Shown: positions 38,801 to 45,910, counted from the stretch's first letter. The stretch is DNA of 64,000 nucleotides from Paguma larvata (GCA_030068075.1 CM057843.1:14216001-14280000); one strand, 5' to 3'. Numbers and translations: made by a program. Notes: generated by a model not told the origin, from the letters alone.

Positions 38801-41800
38801 CATTACACTAAACTACATGCCTCAAAGAGATTAATATACTCGCTGCTTGAGAAATCCTATCCAGTGGCTAAAGTAAAAGGGATGATAGTAGGAAAAAATC
38901 TGCTACTTCTCTTTCTGAGTCTGGTTTGCAAACATGTGTGCACTGGAATCATGTACCAAAACTGTGATTCTTAAAGCAGCTCCAAATAATCAGAAATATG
39001 CATTCTCTTATACGCAGATGTTTCAGTACGTTTTTCAAAATTAGAGTTATTTCACACTGAACTTTCACGTTCTCTTTAATCGGAGTAATATGCCATCAAA
39101 GTACCCTTGCCTTAGATACAACTTAAGATAGTACTGTCGTTCCGGGGGCCCCAGCATTTCTAGTTCAGAGGCTGGAATACTCTAGAGTGTGAAAGGAAAT
39201 GCAGACTTTACCTCAGAGAAATAAAAGAGGGCTGACTCACAGAAGAGAATGTCAGCCAGGTAAACAGTTCCACTGGTCAGCACTTCAATCTGGTATTTAC
39301 AGAAATGGTGACTTCGCAGAAACTCACTAAAGTGCCTGCACATGGACAAAAAGGGAAAGTTTGAGGGAACGACCAAGGAAAGAGCTTAACTGGGAAAAAT
39401 GTACTCTTTCCATTCTGTGCCTATTGTATCTTAAAAACCTAGGTCAATACTACCACCCTTCCCCTGGTGTCGTTCCTGGTTCCTACACCTGGAAATAATC
39501 TCTCCCACCTCCTAGTGGCTTTGTAGTTTTCCTCTGATACGGGACACACGCTACCTCACATTACGGTAACCAAAGAACATGTCCTATTTCTCTTTTTAGG
39601 CTCTAATTTTCCTCAAAGCAGGCATTATATCTAACTGTGCCTTGCACAGGGGACCCTTTTCAGAAATACTAAATGAACCAATACATAGATTTTTTTTTAA
39701 GGGCAAATAGCAGTAATTAATCTAAAAACAACAACAACAACAACAAAACTTTGGAGGCCGTTTCAACGAATCTATGTGGACTTAGCAGTAATAGCATCCG
39801 CTAAGCCTAAAGCATGCACTAACAAATTAGGACATCCAGCTGAACACACGCATTGTTTATTTAAATAAACCAATTCTAACAGTCACACTACACCCACATC
39901 ACCCCCAAAGGACTCCAGAATTAAAAACAAATTCTTTTAACTTAGGAAATATTAACGTTAAAAATGAACATGTGTTTTGTTATTGAGCGTTCATATAATT
40001 TATATTTAAAAGACACCATTAACCAAGGTAGTCTTAGAGTATGAATAGGTCTGTAAGATCCGGTAAACATTCAAAATACTTAAGTCCTCAAAGATAGTTT
40101 TTTAGTTGAGTGAACCCAAATTCCAAAAATTCAAATGGGAAAGTATGTAATTAACTTACTCTTGCTCCATTGCACTAAAGACTATGGACTGTGCCACAAC
40201 AAAACAGTTGGGGTCCACCTGTCCATCTTCTCCACAAATCTTTGCTGTAAAAGAAAGGGTAAATAAATTTCTACTAAATCCGAACTATACACCTTTGTGA
40301 ATCAAAGAATAAAGGTAGAGGCATATGAATCAGAAAGTGTTAAATGGAGCTAAGAAAATCACAGATGCACGGCTCATCTTGAGGTAGGGAAGGCCTTTCT
40401 AAGCATATGTAATACAAAAGCAGAAATAATCAAAAGAATCACCAATATAAAATTACTTTTTATACATCAGAATGCCTCCAAAACAAAGCAAAATGACAAG
40501 CTGGTACAAAAAAGTCACAGCACGAATGACAGTTTGCTCTGTAGGTGACGGATTATTATCATTCATATATAAAGAGCTCCTACAAACTAGTAAGAAATGT
40601 ACTGAAAGAAAAATGAATAAGGACACGAGAAGACAGCTTACAAAAGAATAAACACAGAGGCACCTGGCTGGCTCAGTCAGAAGAGCATGCGACTCTTGAT
40701 CCTGGGGTTATGAGTTCAAGTCCCAGGTTGGGTGCAGAGATCAATGAAAAAAAAAACCAAAACTTTTTTTGGCCAATATGCAAAGATGCATGCTCACTGG
40801 TAATCTAATAAATATAACTACAAATTAGAATAATGAGGCACCCCACCTTTTGTCTAGCGAGTTGGCATAAAACTGTTGTAAAAATGCATATGTTTAATTG
40901 TGTGACACTACACTGCCTTGCTCGAGCAAGGGCATGGGAAAACACACCCCAGCGTTAGTGGGAAAATACTGGTATATACTTTTCTGGAGGGCATTCTGGC
41001 TGTTTCTAGCCTATGTTTTAAAAATAAATATGCCCTTTTTTTTAAAAAAAAAAAAAATTTTTTTTTTTTTAACGTTTATTTATTTTTGAGACATAGAGAC
41101 AGAGCGTGAGCAGGAGGAGGGCAGAAAGAGAGGGAGACACAGAATCGGAAGCAGGCTCCAGGCTCTGAGCCGTCAGCACAGAGCCCGCCACGGGGCTCGA
41201 ACTCACAGACCGTGAGATCCCGACCTGAGCTGAAGTCGGCCGCTTAACCGACTGAACCACCCAGGCGCCCCTAAACATGCCCTTTCAATCAGCTATTCTA
41301 TTTCTGAGATTGCAACCTAAAGAGTTATGGATTTGTAAAAAGGTTTATCCGTAAAAAAGGTTAGCAAAATGTTATTTGGTAGAAACATAAAATGTGCTAA
41401 GATTAGGAACCACCTAAGTAAACTGCAGCAAGTCGGTAAGCCGGTTAGCCAGCTACCAACCATGGCTGAAACCCTCCCACCCACGATGGCTGGTTTCACT
41501 TTAAGTTCATGACCTTAGCGTGACCTTAACGAAACCCAAGGATCCTACTACGGTTTCCTGGGCCACTTTCTTTCACGCTTTGCCAGACAACACACCACAC
41601 ACCTTCTCCTCTCTCTTAAAACATCAGATGCCTCTTCTAATTTTCTTTGCTGATTACTTTGCTTCCTCCTTCATTAAGAAAATAGAAGCAATCGGAAAAT
41701 TGTTTCATCACCTCCCACCACATCTACCAACTCGCCTGCACCTCCACCCGCGCACTCTGCCTTTGAGCAGCGGACCCTTGCCTCTTGCCTCAAGACTTCT

Positions 41801-44800
41801 TCCGTACAGCAACTGTCCCCCCGGTCTCCGGCATCGTTTCATATACACCAGCTACACAGTCTGTCTGCGTGCTACACGTGTGAACCTGCTTGCGTGCTAC
41901 ACCTGATATGCGTGTAACAGGCCACCACAAAACAAAGCCCACTGGCCCTGACTGAACGTCCCCTTCCAGTCTATCCCTGGAGCGAGAGGCCTCGAAGAGT
42001 TGCTCATCTGAAACCTCGGATCAAGTTTCCGTCCCCAGTGGTCCTCTGAGAGAGGATAGCCACGGACCACTTGTCCACGGGGGTGGCAAGTCCACTCCGT
42101 TCCTGGCACTCCTCTCACTTAGCCTCTCAGCAGGATTTAACGCACCTTGGGTCACTCCCTTACTCCCAGAAACGTTCTTTCACTTGGTTTCCAGAAAAAA
42201 ACTACTATCCTGAGACAGAGTTGGTAAGGCGGGGCCCACTTTACTGGCTGTTACTCCTGAGTCTCTGCTGTTCTTCCTCACCCACCAGACTTGTAAATAT
42301 GAGGCCGGCCGCAGAACTCAGTGCTTAGACCTCTGTCTTCACTCATCACACTTAGTCTAAGGGTGATGTCATCCAGCGCTCTAAACCATCTATATGCCGA
42401 TGACTTCTAAACACGTATCTTCAACCTAGACCTCCTTCATGAACGCCTAGTGCAGATATCCAACTGCACACTTAACATTCACCATTTAGCAAAAACCCAA
42501 ACTCCTGATTTTCCCCATAAGCCACTACCCTCACAATCTTCCTCATCTTACAAATGGCAACTCCACTCTCCTAGTTATTCGGGTTTGTTTATTTATTTCA
42601 GAGAGTGAGAGCACATGAGCAAGCGAGCAGAGGAGAGGGGCAGAGGGAAAGGGAGAGAGAATCTCAAGCAGGTTCCAAGACCAGCATAGAGCCTGAAGCA
42701 AGGCTCGATCCCATGACCCTGCGCGATCATGGCCTAAGTTGAAATCAAGAGTCTTACATTCAACTGACAGCCACCCAGGTGCCCCATTATTCAGGTTTAA
42801 AAAACAAACAAACAAACAGGAAGTCATGCTTAGTTCCTTTTTCCTTCTCACACTACTCAATTTCAAACCATCAGGAAATCCTATCAGCTGTACCTTCAAA
42901 ATATTTTGAAAATTCTACCACTTCAAGGATTTGCAGAAGATGAAGGAGGCAGTGAGTGGAAGCACAGTTTTTGGGTTATTCTGAGTCCCCACATAAACAG
43001 AGAGTAGTAATGAGCCAGCAATACCGGACACGCATGGATAGGACACCCATGGATAACAGGTACAACAACACTAGGCAGGTGGGATACAAACTAACAGCTC
43101 AGGTGCAGACTTCTTCCAACCGTAATGAACTTGAAGTAGAGCTGTATCAGAGTATTCCAGGGGCGTCTGGGTGCCTCAGTTGGTTAAGCCTCTGACTTTG
43201 GCTCAGGTCATGATCTCATGGCTTATGAGTTCAACAACCCTGCATTGGGCTCCGTGCTGACAGCTCAGAGCCTGGAGCCTGCTTTGGATTCAGTGTCTCC
43301 CTCTCTCTGCCCCTCCTCGTTTGTGCTCTGTCTCTCTCTCTCTCAAAAATAAATAAACGTTAAAAAAAAAAAAAAAGCATATTCTAACTGAAAGAGGAGA
43401 AAATGGGGTAGGATTCAGAAGAATGAGGTTCGAAGAGGAAAAATGGTCTAAAAACAAAGGTAATTAACATTTTAACTTTCTCAGATCTCTTGATCACTAA
43501 ATGTTATCAACTTATACTTCAAAAGATTTTTTTCCCTCATGGGATTATATCATTAACTTGATAAAGAAAAGAAAAAAAAAAAAGAATTGAAGTAATATTT
43601 CATTTTTCAGTATTTTATTTGAGCCCCTCCCCCTCTCCTCCCCCACCCCTGCACAGTTTGGCTATTCACCAGCGCGAGCAAATCCCCACAGGAGTCACTG
43701 GCCAATCGATTCCTCAAAGAGTCAAATTCTAATCAGTCAGCACACCCTAGTTTTATTATTGCACAGGGAATGCTGCTCGACAGAAGTGTGGAAGATGGTT
43801 GCAACAAATTCCCACATAAAAACAGAGGAACTGCATAGAAAGGCCGGAATCCAAAGACGACATTCAGAACAGAACTGGGTGAAAACCCAAAATACAAGCA
43901 AATGGGGACAAACAACCAACAGCCACAAGGCCTGTATAAGAGTCTATCTGCGTGGGAGACATAAAAGGAAAACAATGGGGCCAACATCTGACAAGCCCCA
44001 AAATAGCCAACAGTTGTTCACCGAAAAGTATGGTGAGCCAAATTCAGAACCACAGCTTAGACGGGAAAAGGCTTTGCTGTCTCCGATAATGAATGAATGC
44101 AAAGTATCCGTGGTAAAGACTGATAAAGCCCCATGCTGGGAAGAATCTGCTAGAAGAATAACATGCTATATTTCATAAATCAAAAATAAGTTTCTGTAAT
44201 AAAAACACAAAACTCAGTACTAGGACTTGATGGGAATATAATAAATATTTGTTTAATGAATAAACGAATCACTTTCATCTGTGATTACAGGTGCATCTAA
44301 GTTCCTTCTGATACAGTGCAGTAAAACTTTTTTTTTTTTTTACTATGACCTACAGAGACCTACACTGACACAGTATATACATGCATACTCGAATACATGA
44401 TGAAAACGCTTTCCTGAAATGAGGTTTGCCCTTACTACTGTGAACCACTTTGGTTTTTCTATTCAAGTCCTTTTCTGGCAGGAAGATGTGGTCATAAGAG
44501 GAGACTGGTCTGAATTTACAGTATAAAAAACACTGCCAAATAGCATACCAATCAATGTGTAGTGGCCTATTTTCTTTCCTTTTTTTTTTTTTTTTTTAAT
44601 GTTTTTATTTTTGAGAGAGAGAGACAGAGAGAGAGAAAGCATGAGCATGGGAGGGGCAGAGAGAGAGGGAGACACAGAATCTGAAGCAGGCTCCAGGCCC
44701 TGAGCTGTCAGCACAGAGCCCGACATGGGGCTCGAACTCACAGACTGTGAGATTATGACCTGAGCTAAAGTCGGCCACTTAACCAACTGAGCCACCCAGG

Positions 44801-45054
44801 CGCCCCAAGAGAAAATTTTTAAGTGAGCTACAGCTGGTATAATAAAGTACTCTGAAAACAGACTAAGAAGGGATATGCTGAAGATTCTCTTAAGTAATAA
44901 CCAAAAACAGGCATTATTATTATTTTTTTTTGCCATAGCTTCAAGCACTGCTTACCTATGATGTCATTTCTCATTGCTTCTGTGATCGGTATTGGTTTAG
45001 CAGCATCTGGAGATATGTATTTGGTAAAAGTATTCACTGCGTCTTGTTCTATAC
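11112..45054 (-). CDS. AKAP10: AKAP10 (D-AKAP2), 3' part of gene: exons 5-15
   Basis: A-kinase anchoring protein 10 tethers the regulatory subunits (RI and RII) of cAMP-dependent protein kinase. The family has two RGS-homology domains, a PKA-binding amphipathic helix and a C-terminal PDZ ligand, and links PKA to Rab4/Rab11 endosomes and PDZK1 complexes. Seen here: eleven minus-strand exons with AG/GT borders and matching phases, giving 369 residues that align without gaps to human residues 294-662 as I remember them. Exon sizes from 5' to 3' are 99, 85, 124, 137, 145, 174, 110, 83, 53 and 96 nt, then a terminal exon with only Leu and stop. The reading frame is intact, so the gene looks functional. 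The N-terminal 293 residues, including most of the first RGS domain, the promoter and exons 1-4 lie beyond 64000. Exon numbering follows the human 15-exon model from memory. Confidence 0.97.
11132..11137 (-). terminator. Polyadenylation signal AATAAA for AKAP10
   Basis: On the minus strand AATAAA is followed within about 20 bases by TGTGGTTTTGGGTG, a GU-rich downstream element. It is the only canonical hexamer I found on this strand between the stop codon and 11100. Cleavage is expected near 11110-11120. Confidence 0.65.
12913..12918 (-). CDS. AKAP10: AKAP10 exon 15 coding part (Leu + stop)
   Basis: The terminal exon starts with CTCTGA after a strong acceptor with a long T-rich tract (ttttctttttttcag). 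That gives Leu662 and a TGA stop in phase 0 with exon 14, completing the PDZ ligand STKL. It was chosen over other Leu-stop candidates because of its pyrimidine tract and because the sequence that follows resembles my memory of the human AKAP10 3' UTR. Confidence 0.88.
   Translation of the reverse strand, partial: L
13200..13480 (+). repeat. L1M fragment (ORF2 end)
   Basis: 'ggaattaacccaacggcatactcctaa...atgcacaagacattcattaaagtactgtttggaacagggaaaaacccagaacgactcgaatgcccatcc' matches the end of old L1 ORF2 (fields around 'gttcattgcagcattgtttg...aatgtccatca'). Confidence 0.5.
13765..13845 (-). repeat. MIR fragment
   Basis: 'ctactgacgaggaaatggggcctggagaggaaagcaacttgcgaaaggtc' is the antisense MIR core. 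Confidence 0.55.
13846..15590. other. Last intron, no feature recognised
   Basis: It contains A-rich runs at 14805-14840 and 15415-15440. A possible Leu-stop acceptor near 14731 was considered and not accepted. Confidence 0.4.
15600..16460 (-). repeat. Old L1, antisense (ORF2 C-terminal part)
   Basis: 'gagttctttatatattgtggataca', 'agtgtcttttgacaagcccaagtttct' and 'gtcaatttctacaaaaaagcctgctggg' are reverse-strand L1 ORF2 landmarks. It continues at 16966 after inserted sequence. Confidence 0.75.
16460..16665 (+). repeat. L1 3' end inserted in the older L1
   Basis: 'atactgtattacatatttgaaaattgctaagcaagtagatcttaaaagttctc' and 'ttgtatacctgaaatataatg' are typical L1MA/MB 3' UTR sequence, in sense orientation, ending at a CCA-repeat tail. 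Confidence 0.7.
16666..16750 (+). repeat. (CCA)n microsatellite
   Basis: About 28 near-perfect CCA triplets with a few CAT interruptions, directly abutting the L1 3' end where an A-rich tail would be expected. Confidence 0.95.
16785..16965 (-). repeat. Carnivore L1 3' UTR fragment, antisense
   Basis: 'ttatttaaatcctagttaacatatagtataa', 'tcatcactcatatacaacac', 'ccctccttaatgtccatcaccc' and a C-run match the carnivore L1 3' UTR in reverse. Confidence 0.7.
16966..17940 (-). repeat. Old L1, antisense (ORF2 continuation)
   Basis: It resumes with 'actgagtcttctgattcacaaacat' in register with 16460 and runs back through ORF2 to 'ttttgtcaaggattctgcc'. Many stops and frameshifts are present. Confidence 0.75.
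17940..18960 (-). repeat. L1 3' UTR (L1MA/MB type), antisense insertion
   Basis: 'gtgtataatgtgataatctgatacacatat', 'taactatagtcaccattagctctccagaacta' and 'atttccatgtaacacctgggtattc' are the antisense L1 3' UTR and end of ORF2. A C-run lies at 18249-18264. Confidence 0.75.
18960..21500 (-). repeat. Old L1, antisense (ORF2 N-terminal part and further 5')
   Basis: 'tgagctttggtaatttatgtaattcaagg', 'tgttgttcataatag'-like sequence, and 'ttgaagtttactctgacttgtag' are reverse-strand L1. The assignment is firm to about 20600. Beyond the SINE at 20667-20884 it becomes uncertain. Confidence 0.6.
20667..20884 (-). repeat. SINEC, antisense
   Basis: 'attaaagattttctatctattctgagag' start, body, and GCCACCCAGGTGCCCC end. 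ACTCTAG flanks the right end (20887-20893) and occurs at 20652-20658 on the left, consistent with a target-site duplication. Confidence 0.88.
21556..21651 (-). CDS. AKAP10: AKAP10 exon 14 (PKA-anchoring helix)
   Basis: This 96-nt exon, exactly 32 codons, has an acceptor within a T-run ending tttag and donor AAG|gtaagg. It encodes [20 protein letters not shown] then [12 protein letters not shown], human-equivalent residues 630-661. This is the amphipathic A-kinase-binding helix, with hydrophobic positions L634, W636, I638, M641, I642 and V646 suited to the RI/RII dimerisation-docking groove. Position 646 is Val (GTC at 21601-21603). A Lys-to-Arg change relative to my memory of human lies in LERSTK. 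Confidence 0.97.
22248..22300 (-). CDS. AKAP10: AKAP10 exon 13
   Basis: This 53-nt exon has acceptor gttcactag and donor GAG|gtaaat. It encodes (G)[17 protein letters not shown], human-equivalent residues 612-629, leading directly into the PKA-binding helix. It ends in phase 0. Confidence 0.95.
22564..22775 (+). repeat. SINEC
   Basis: GGGATGCCTGTGTGGCTGAC head (short deletion in the A-box region) and CAAAAATAAAATAAAAACATT tail. It lies in the intron between exons 12 and 13, opposite to the gene. Confidence 0.88.
23500..23730 (+). repeat. L2-like fragment
   Basis: 'aggtatcttaaacttaacgtgttccaaattgagcgttatct' resembles the L2 ORF2 segment that encodes LKLN(M)SKTEL. Weak elsewhere. Confidence 0.4.
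23737..23912 (-). repeat. SINEC, antisense, truncated at its head
   Basis: T-run, AAGTTTATTCATTTATTTTG, (GA)n and body to 'aaaatcaagagtc'. The usual CACCCAGGCGCCC end is missing. Confidence 0.8.
24422..24530 (+). repeat. Older SINEC with intact tRNA-Lys-like part
   Basis: 'gcacctggctggctcagttggtagtgtgtgtgactctcagtcttggggttgtgagtttgagcccc' keeps A-box and B-box spacing and a 3' ACTTAAAAACAAAA tail without the CT-rich felid extension. Confidence 0.75.
24622..24871 (-). repeat. SINEC, antisense, with (GT)n(GA)n expansion
   Basis: T-rich start, (GT)n at 24644-24671 followed by (GA)n at 24674-24702, then the SINE body and ACATCCAGGCACCTC end. Confidence 0.85.
25241..25470 (-). repeat. SINEC, antisense, with target-site duplication
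   Basis: Poly-T then AAAGTTTTTTATTTTGAGAG..., ending GCCACCCAGGCGCCCC. The 13-bp duplication TAGTCACCATTTT is perfect at 25228-25240 and 25471-25483. It is in the same orientation as AKAP10. Confidence 0.93.
25744..25826 (-). CDS. AKAP10: AKAP10 exon 12
   Basis: This 83-nt exon has acceptor gctcacttag and donor G|gtttgt, a weaker donor with T at +3 and +4. It encodes (G)[18 protein letters not shown]... to PDVKKSK(G), human-equivalent residues 584-612. A felid SINE lies 270 bases away on the downstream side. Confidence 0.95.
26010..26235 (+). repeat. Felid-type L1 3' end
   Basis: 'aaaacatcagagactcttaagcatggagaac', G-run at 26136-26145, 'ggaatctactcctgaaatcattgttgcactatatgttaactaactt' and 'gatgtaaattaaaa'. 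It is the reverse complement type of 33760-34110. Confidence 0.85.
26796..27039 (-). repeat. SINEC, antisense
   Basis: (ATTT)n then AATGTTTGTTTATTTTCAAG, long (GA)n, and GCCACCCAGACGCCCC. Flanked by GCTACTTT on both sides. Confidence 0.92.
27071..27290 (+). repeat. SINEC, sense, beside an antisense copy
   Basis: GATGCCTGGGTGGCTCACTC head, with a short internal duplication around 'cagatctgactcagg', and CAAAAAAATAAAAAAGAAAATAAA tail. Near-matching flanks GTAAACTAGTTAA and GTAAACTGGTTAA indicate the target duplication. Confidence 0.9.
28118..28320 (-). repeat. SINEC, antisense
   Basis: T-rich AATGCTTATTTATTTTTGGG start and GCCACCCAGTCCCCC end. The region before CTTAACC is shortened. Confidence 0.88.
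28399..28508 (-). CDS. AKAP10: AKAP10 exon 11
   Basis: This 110-nt exon has acceptor ttctgttgtag and donor GG|gtaagc. It encodes [20 protein letters not shown]... to YQRTYA(G), human-equivalent residues 548-584, between the RGS domain and the PKA-binding helix. KKAS (Ser554 equivalent) fits a basophilic-kinase or PKA consensus. Whether it is phosphorylated is inference. Confidence 0.97.
28510..29030. other. Intron 10, no feature recognised
   Basis: Between exon 11 and an L1 block, with no repeat or exon I can support. Confidence 0.4.
29030..32240 (+). repeat. Composite of old L1 fragments (ORF2 RT part and several 3' ends)
   Basis: The reverse-transcriptase-region landmark 'tttatcccaggaatgcaaggttggttta' (29471), 'caaggatgccaactttcac' (29712) and 'gatgacatgatcttatataaagaaaatcc' are clear. 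Later parts contain at least three different L1 3' UTR types ending near 30970, 31950 and 32240. All frames are broken. Confidence 0.75.
30394..30616 (-). repeat. SINEC, antisense, inserted in L1
   Basis: 'aatttaagtttatttattttgagag' start and GCCACCCAGGCGCCC end. The 15-bp duplication AAGGTCAAATGATTT is perfect at 30379-30393 and 30617-30631. Confidence 0.95.
32241..33080. other. Intron 10, no feature recognised
   Basis: AT-rich unique-looking sequence upstream of exon 10 in window order, with no supported exon or repeat. Confidence 0.4.
33087..33260 (-). CDS. AKAP10: AKAP10 exon 10 (end of RGS 2 and acidic/Ser linker)
   Basis: This 174-nt exon, exactly 58 codons, has acceptor cctctttttcag and donor CAG|gtattg. 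It encodes [18 protein letters not shown]... and then a Gly/Ser/Asp/Pro-rich stretch ending GSDGSASQ, human-equivalent residues 490-547. The first half closes the RGS fold. The second half looks like a flexible linker and, compared with my memory of human, shows several changes (for example [16 protein letters not shown]), as expected for disordered sequence. Confidence 0.96.
33760..34110 (-). repeat. Felid-type L1 3' end, antisense
   Basis: 'aatttacatccaagttagttagcgtatggtgcaacaatgatttcagg', 'ctccagcaaccctctgcttgttctc' and 'aaagtcctcatgtgagtgaagtcatatgat' are the antisense felid L1 3' UTR. Confidence 0.88.
34335..34465 (+). repeat. L2 3' end
   Basis: 'agagctccaggagggcagaaaccacgttttctcac...ccagcacggaaattctcagagtactgatgaac' matches the L2 3' consensus pattern (gctccttgagggcagggac...cccagcacagtgcct...). 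Confidence 0.6.
34466..35100. other. Intron 9, no feature recognised
   Basis: No supported feature. It is AT-rich, with short T and A runs. Confidence 0.4.
35110..35375 (-). repeat. MIR, nearly full length, antisense
   Basis: 'aatgctcgctatgtgtcaggcataacg', 'ttatccttaaaataactctgaggtaagtatcc', 'tttacagacgaggaaaatgg' and 'gaggtcactcggcctataaggt' follow the antisense MIR in order. It ends about 110 bases from the exon 9 donor. Confidence 0.8.
35483..35627 (-). CDS. AKAP10: AKAP10 exon 9 (RGS domain 2)
   Basis: This 145-nt exon has acceptor caccatag and donor AAG|gtaacc. It encodes (K)[20 protein letters not shown]... to QAWTTMEK, human-equivalent residues 441-489. It covers the C-terminal helices of the second RGS-homology domain, with the usual 'A..PL.FDD.VR..IE' arrangement. 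It ends in phase 0. Confidence 0.97.
35640..36780. other. Intron 8, no feature recognised
   Basis: Short open frames on both strands (up to 96 codons) have no identifiable product or splice context. Confidence 0.4.
36785..36900 (+). repeat. MIR fragment
   Basis: 'agttctgccactaactcgctgtgaccttgagaaagtcac...ttcttatctgcgaaatggg' is the MIR core in sense orientation. Confidence 0.8.
36905..37050 (+). repeat. hAT-Charlie (MER5-like) relic
   Basis: 'cagcacctcctggggaatcatctaaaaataaggactcctgggtcacacctcaga' on the left and 'cctatttttagccagctcccaggtgactctcacgca' on the right are opposed MER5-type halves. Confidence 0.7.
37434..37647 (-). repeat. SINEC, antisense
   Basis: 'tttcatttcttagagagggggagg', body and GCCACCCGGGTGCCCC end. 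CATCTTC flanks both sides. Confidence 0.85.
37670..38058 (+). repeat. L2 3' region
   Basis: 'ccctctgcctagaatgttct', 'gaaccctccctgaactcgagcacc', 'gtgagctccttgacagcagaggctgga' and 'aagtacctatcaaatagc' follow the L2 3' end order. It stops about ten bases before exon 8. Confidence 0.7.
38068..38204 (-). CDS. AKAP10: AKAP10 exon 8 (RGS domain 2)
   Basis: This 137-nt exon has acceptor ccttcctag and donor AA|gtgagt. It encodes [20 protein letters not shown]... to MILYD(K), human-equivalent residues 396-441. The FWLAADNF segment is the hallmark RGS motif (xFWxAxxxF). An L2 3' end runs to within about 10 bases of its donor side. Confidence 0.96.
38205..39180. other. Intron 7, no gene feature
   Basis: Contains a short (CA)n at 38297-38310 followed by A/C-rich repeats. 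Otherwise unassigned. Confidence 0.4.
39212..39335 (-). CDS. AKAP10: AKAP10 exon 7 (RGS domain 2)
   Basis: This 124-nt exon has acceptor catgtgcag and donor GAG|gtaaag. It encodes (E)[19 protein letters not shown]... to ALFYFSE, human-equivalent residues 354-395. This is the start of the second RGS-homology domain. The FxxFLxSxxxxxY-like pattern is the usual first RGS helix, where a partner small GTPase or G-alpha could be contacted. It ends in phase 0. Confidence 0.96.
39455..39690 (+). repeat. L2 3' end
   Basis: 'tttaggctctaattttcctcaaagcaggcattatatctaactgtgccttgcacagg' and preceding CT-rich sequence match the L2 3' end. A (CAA)n lies at 39727-39745. Confidence 0.55.
40160..40244 (-). CDS. 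AKAP10: AKAP10 exon 6
   Basis: This 85-nt exon has acceptor cttttacag and donor GA|gtaag. It encodes (A)[18 protein letters not shown]...AMEQ(E), human-equivalent residues 326-354, ending in a split Glu codon. It starts the junction between the two RGS-homology regions. The residue after the split Ala is Lys where I recall Arg in human, a conservative change. Confidence 0.96.
40658..40757 (+). repeat. Older SINEC with tRNA-Lys-like part
   Basis: 'ggcacctggctggctcagtcagaagagcatgcgactcttgatcctggggttatgagttcaagtccc' with a short A-rich tail, lacking the felid CT-rich extension. Confidence 0.8.
41041..41272 (-). repeat. SINEC, antisense, with target-site duplication
   Basis: AACGTTTATTTATTTTTGAG start and ACCACCCAGGCGCCCC end. 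Flanks AAATATGCCCTTT (41026-41038) and AAACATGCCCTTT (41273-41285) differ by one base. Confidence 0.93.
41590..42910 (+). repeat. LINE L2, ORF2 reverse-transcriptase region, split by SINE
   Basis: Decayed coding remnants read like L2 ORF2: '[16 protein letters not shown]' near 41650-41695, 'CTATATGCCGATGACTTC' (YADDF, the RT active-site box) at about 42390, 'ccaactgcacacttaacattcacc', 'actcctgattttcccc' and 'ccatcaggaaatcctatcagctgtacc'. Several stops and frameshifts are present. A SINE at 42587-42785 divides it. Confidence 0.8.
42587..42785 (-). repeat. SINEC, antisense, inserted in L2
   Basis: GTTTATTTATTTCAGAGAG start and CCACCCAGGTGCCCC end. Flanks TTATTCGGGTTT and TTATTCAGGTTT are the target duplication. 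Confidence 0.93.
43161..43376 (+). repeat. SINEC, young-looking
   Basis: GGGCGTCTGGGTGCCTCAG head, full body, AATAAATAAACGTT tail and a 15-A run. Flanked by AGTATTCCA and GCATATTCTA. Confidence 0.92.
43377..44579. other. Intron 5, unassigned; includes a 139-codon plus-strand open frame
   Basis: No repeat was recognised. The plus-strand frame 43759-44178 starts [14 protein letters not shown] and ends [11 protein letters not shown]. It is basic (rich in K, R, Q and N) with no domain I recognise and no visible exon partners. It could be an ancient decayed element or chance. Confidence 0.3.
44580..44806 (-). repeat. SINEC, antisense
   Basis: Poly-T, AATGTTTTTATTTTTGAG, (GA)n and GCCACCCAGGCGCCCC end. 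It lies 150 bases downstream of exon 5 in gene direction and in the gene's orientation. Confidence 0.93.
44956..45054 (-). CDS. AKAP10: AKAP10 exon 5
   Basis: This 99-nt exon has acceptor ttcccttgcag and donor G|gtaagc. It opens with GT, completing a Ser codon split across the intron, and encodes [11 protein letters not shown]... through NDII, human-equivalent residues 294-325, plus the first base of Ala326. These residues lie just after the long insert in the first RGS-homology region and restart its helical part. The frame continues exactly into the exon at 40244. It is the most 5' AKAP10 exon visible. Confidence 0.95.
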
Positions 45055-45910
45055 CTGCAAGGGAAGAAGGGGACAACTTCAAAATTCAAAGCACAACTTG
45101 GACCGGTCGGTAATGGACTATAATCATGACCAGCAGGGCTGTTTGCCGTATGCCCAAGCGTGTGCGTGCACACACACACAAATATGTCCGCATTTGTTAC
45201 AATATAAATATAAACAAAAATGTATATTGGACAAAACAATGTTGCTTCCTCACTGATCGGTGTGTAGAGCAGAGAAGTCATACGTGAATCCCGCCCCCTA
45301 CTCCTCGTCTAAACTAACTTTTCCTTAATAGCAATTATTTATGCAGGCTGTCTTTCGTGTCTCTTCTCCAAAATCTCAACTGTGGGACTCGCACAGCCAT
45401 GTTAACAGCAGTAGCGCCAAAATCATTTCTAAACCTACACTTGAAATATTTTACAAAATGATTGCAGGTTTATGAACACATTCCTTCAACTTTCAAAAAC
45501 CCTAGTAGGCTAAAACCATAGATCTCAAACTCTTTAGTCTCAGACTTCTTGGCAACCTTACATTAAACTGAAGAACCTAAGGAGCTTTTGTTAATGTGAG
45601 TTTTAACTATAGGTATTAAGTACTAGAAAAAAACGTAAGAAAAACTTATTGATTCAGTTAAAATTAACAATATTAAATCTGTTATAAGTTAACATAAACA
45701 GTATTTTTTATGGAAAAAAATCACGATTTTCCAGACTGAAAAAATCAGTGAGAAAACAGCATTATTTTACATTTTTGCAACGCTCTTGGTCTTGATAGCA
45801 AACTGTTGGATTTTCACTATCTGCTTTGACATTCAATCTGCTGTACTATACTGTGTTGGCTGAAGTATATTCTGATGTGATGGTGTGTACTCTTCATTCT
45901 GGTTCCTGGC
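45055..45910. other. Intron 4 start; possible old DNA-transposon-like repeat
   Basis: About 45480-45910 ('aggagcttttgttaatgtgagttttaac...gttataagttaacataaacagtattttttatgg') looks like a common old mammalian repeat whose family I cannot name. A (CA)n at 45169-45180 is short. Confidence 0.35.

Larger units (their letters stand above)
40420..41450 (+). repeat. Old L1 fragment with two SINE insertions
   Basis: 'agagctcctacaaactagtaagaaatgtac' and 'ccagcgttagtgggaaaatactgg...tttctggagggcattctggc', resuming with 'ctattctatttctgagattgcaacct' after the second SINE, are end-of-ORF2 L1 sequence. Confidence 0.6.
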
